IMG/VR virus record: IMGVR_UViG_3300042368_001180
Span: 1 to 27,833 of that record
DNA: 27,833 bases
Strand: one strand, 5' to 3'
DNA from: a virus
Every line of letters begins with the position of its first letter. The stretch's first letter is position 1. This document shows, one piece after another, positions 27,808 through 27,833 of the stretch. Under the pieces are notes generated by a model. That model saw only the letters and a list, made by a program, of their open reading frames with translations, made no database searches and was not told where the DNA came from. A program made the position numbers and the translations under genes.

Positions 27808-27833
27808 ATGAATAAGAGTTTTTCGAGAATATT
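27808..27833 (+). CDS. possible start of a rightward gene, cut by the window end
   Basis: ATG at 27808 opens MNKSFSRI up to the last base. No convincing ribosome site is seen. A rightward gene here would be divergent from the leftward operon, as repressor or integrase genes often are, but eight codons are too few to judge. Confidence 0.2.

Larger units (their letters stand above)
27441..27833. other. 393-base AT-rich control region at the right end
   Basis: Apart from the operator and the doubtful 42-codon frame, this region holds TTGACA at about 27571, TTGACT near 27750 and three direct repeats at 27770-27792. No stable RNA is evident. It may contain divergent promoters or an origin, with a rightward gene starting near the window end. 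Confidence 0.4.

Overview
The window looks like part of an AT-rich, tailed bacteriophage genome (or prophage) of a Gram-negative host. The phage origin rests on ejection, nozzle and tail-fibre genes, an ERF/SSB/Gam recombination set, a RusA-type resolvase, two stand-alone peptidoglycan hydrolases, and dense operons of small genes that overlap or nearly touch. A Gram-negative host is suggested by the lysis enzymes and by two Sec-type signal peptides; the host itself cannot be named from the sequence. No terminase, portal, capsid, DNA polymerase or integrase gene lies in the window, so it is only part of the genome.

Layout. Positions 1-10109 (+ strand) hold virion genes: a 911-residue ejection-type protein with an N-terminal cell-wall-hydrolase-like domain, a P22 gp10-like nozzle protein, then a long run of tail-fibre, decoration and adhesin candidates. 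These include a strongly glycine-rich protein, a tandem pair of paralogues and a lectin-like receptor-binding candidate. The run ends with a one-helix membrane protein and a strong terminator near 10300. Positions 10352-11165 hold a winged-helix-like regulator candidate and a small-RNA cluster: an aberrant tRNA-like RNA, a 14-bp hairpin RNA and a normal tRNA-Tyr(GTA), closed by a bidirectional terminator. Everything from 11222 to 27440 is on the - strand. Read in the direction of transcription it starts at an operator-rich promoter near 27480 and passes through a J-domain protein, a possible replication protein, an ImmA/IrrE-like protein, many small unknown genes, a GH24 lysozyme, Gam/ERF/SSB, an exported metzincin protease, RusA, small membrane proteins and DUF1353. 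It finishes with an M15 endolysin and a terminator at 11222-11260.

How the genes may work together. Gam-like, ERF and SSB-like proteins form a recombination module, with RusA further downstream to resolve junctions. The M15 and GH24 enzymes plus small membrane proteins supply lysis; the hydrolase-like domain of the ejection protein could open the wall at entry. The + strand fibre genes would set host range.

Most unusual features. At least five start codons without a useful Shine-Dalgarno sequence have a -10-like hexamer exactly 6 bases upstream, which predicts leaderless mRNAs from phage promoters. The small-RNA cluster uses near-identical promoters that would start transcription at the RNA 5' ends. 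A 250-base gap at 11725-11974 carries iteron-like repeats. Several genes of 20-60 codons are described here that simple length cut-offs would miss.
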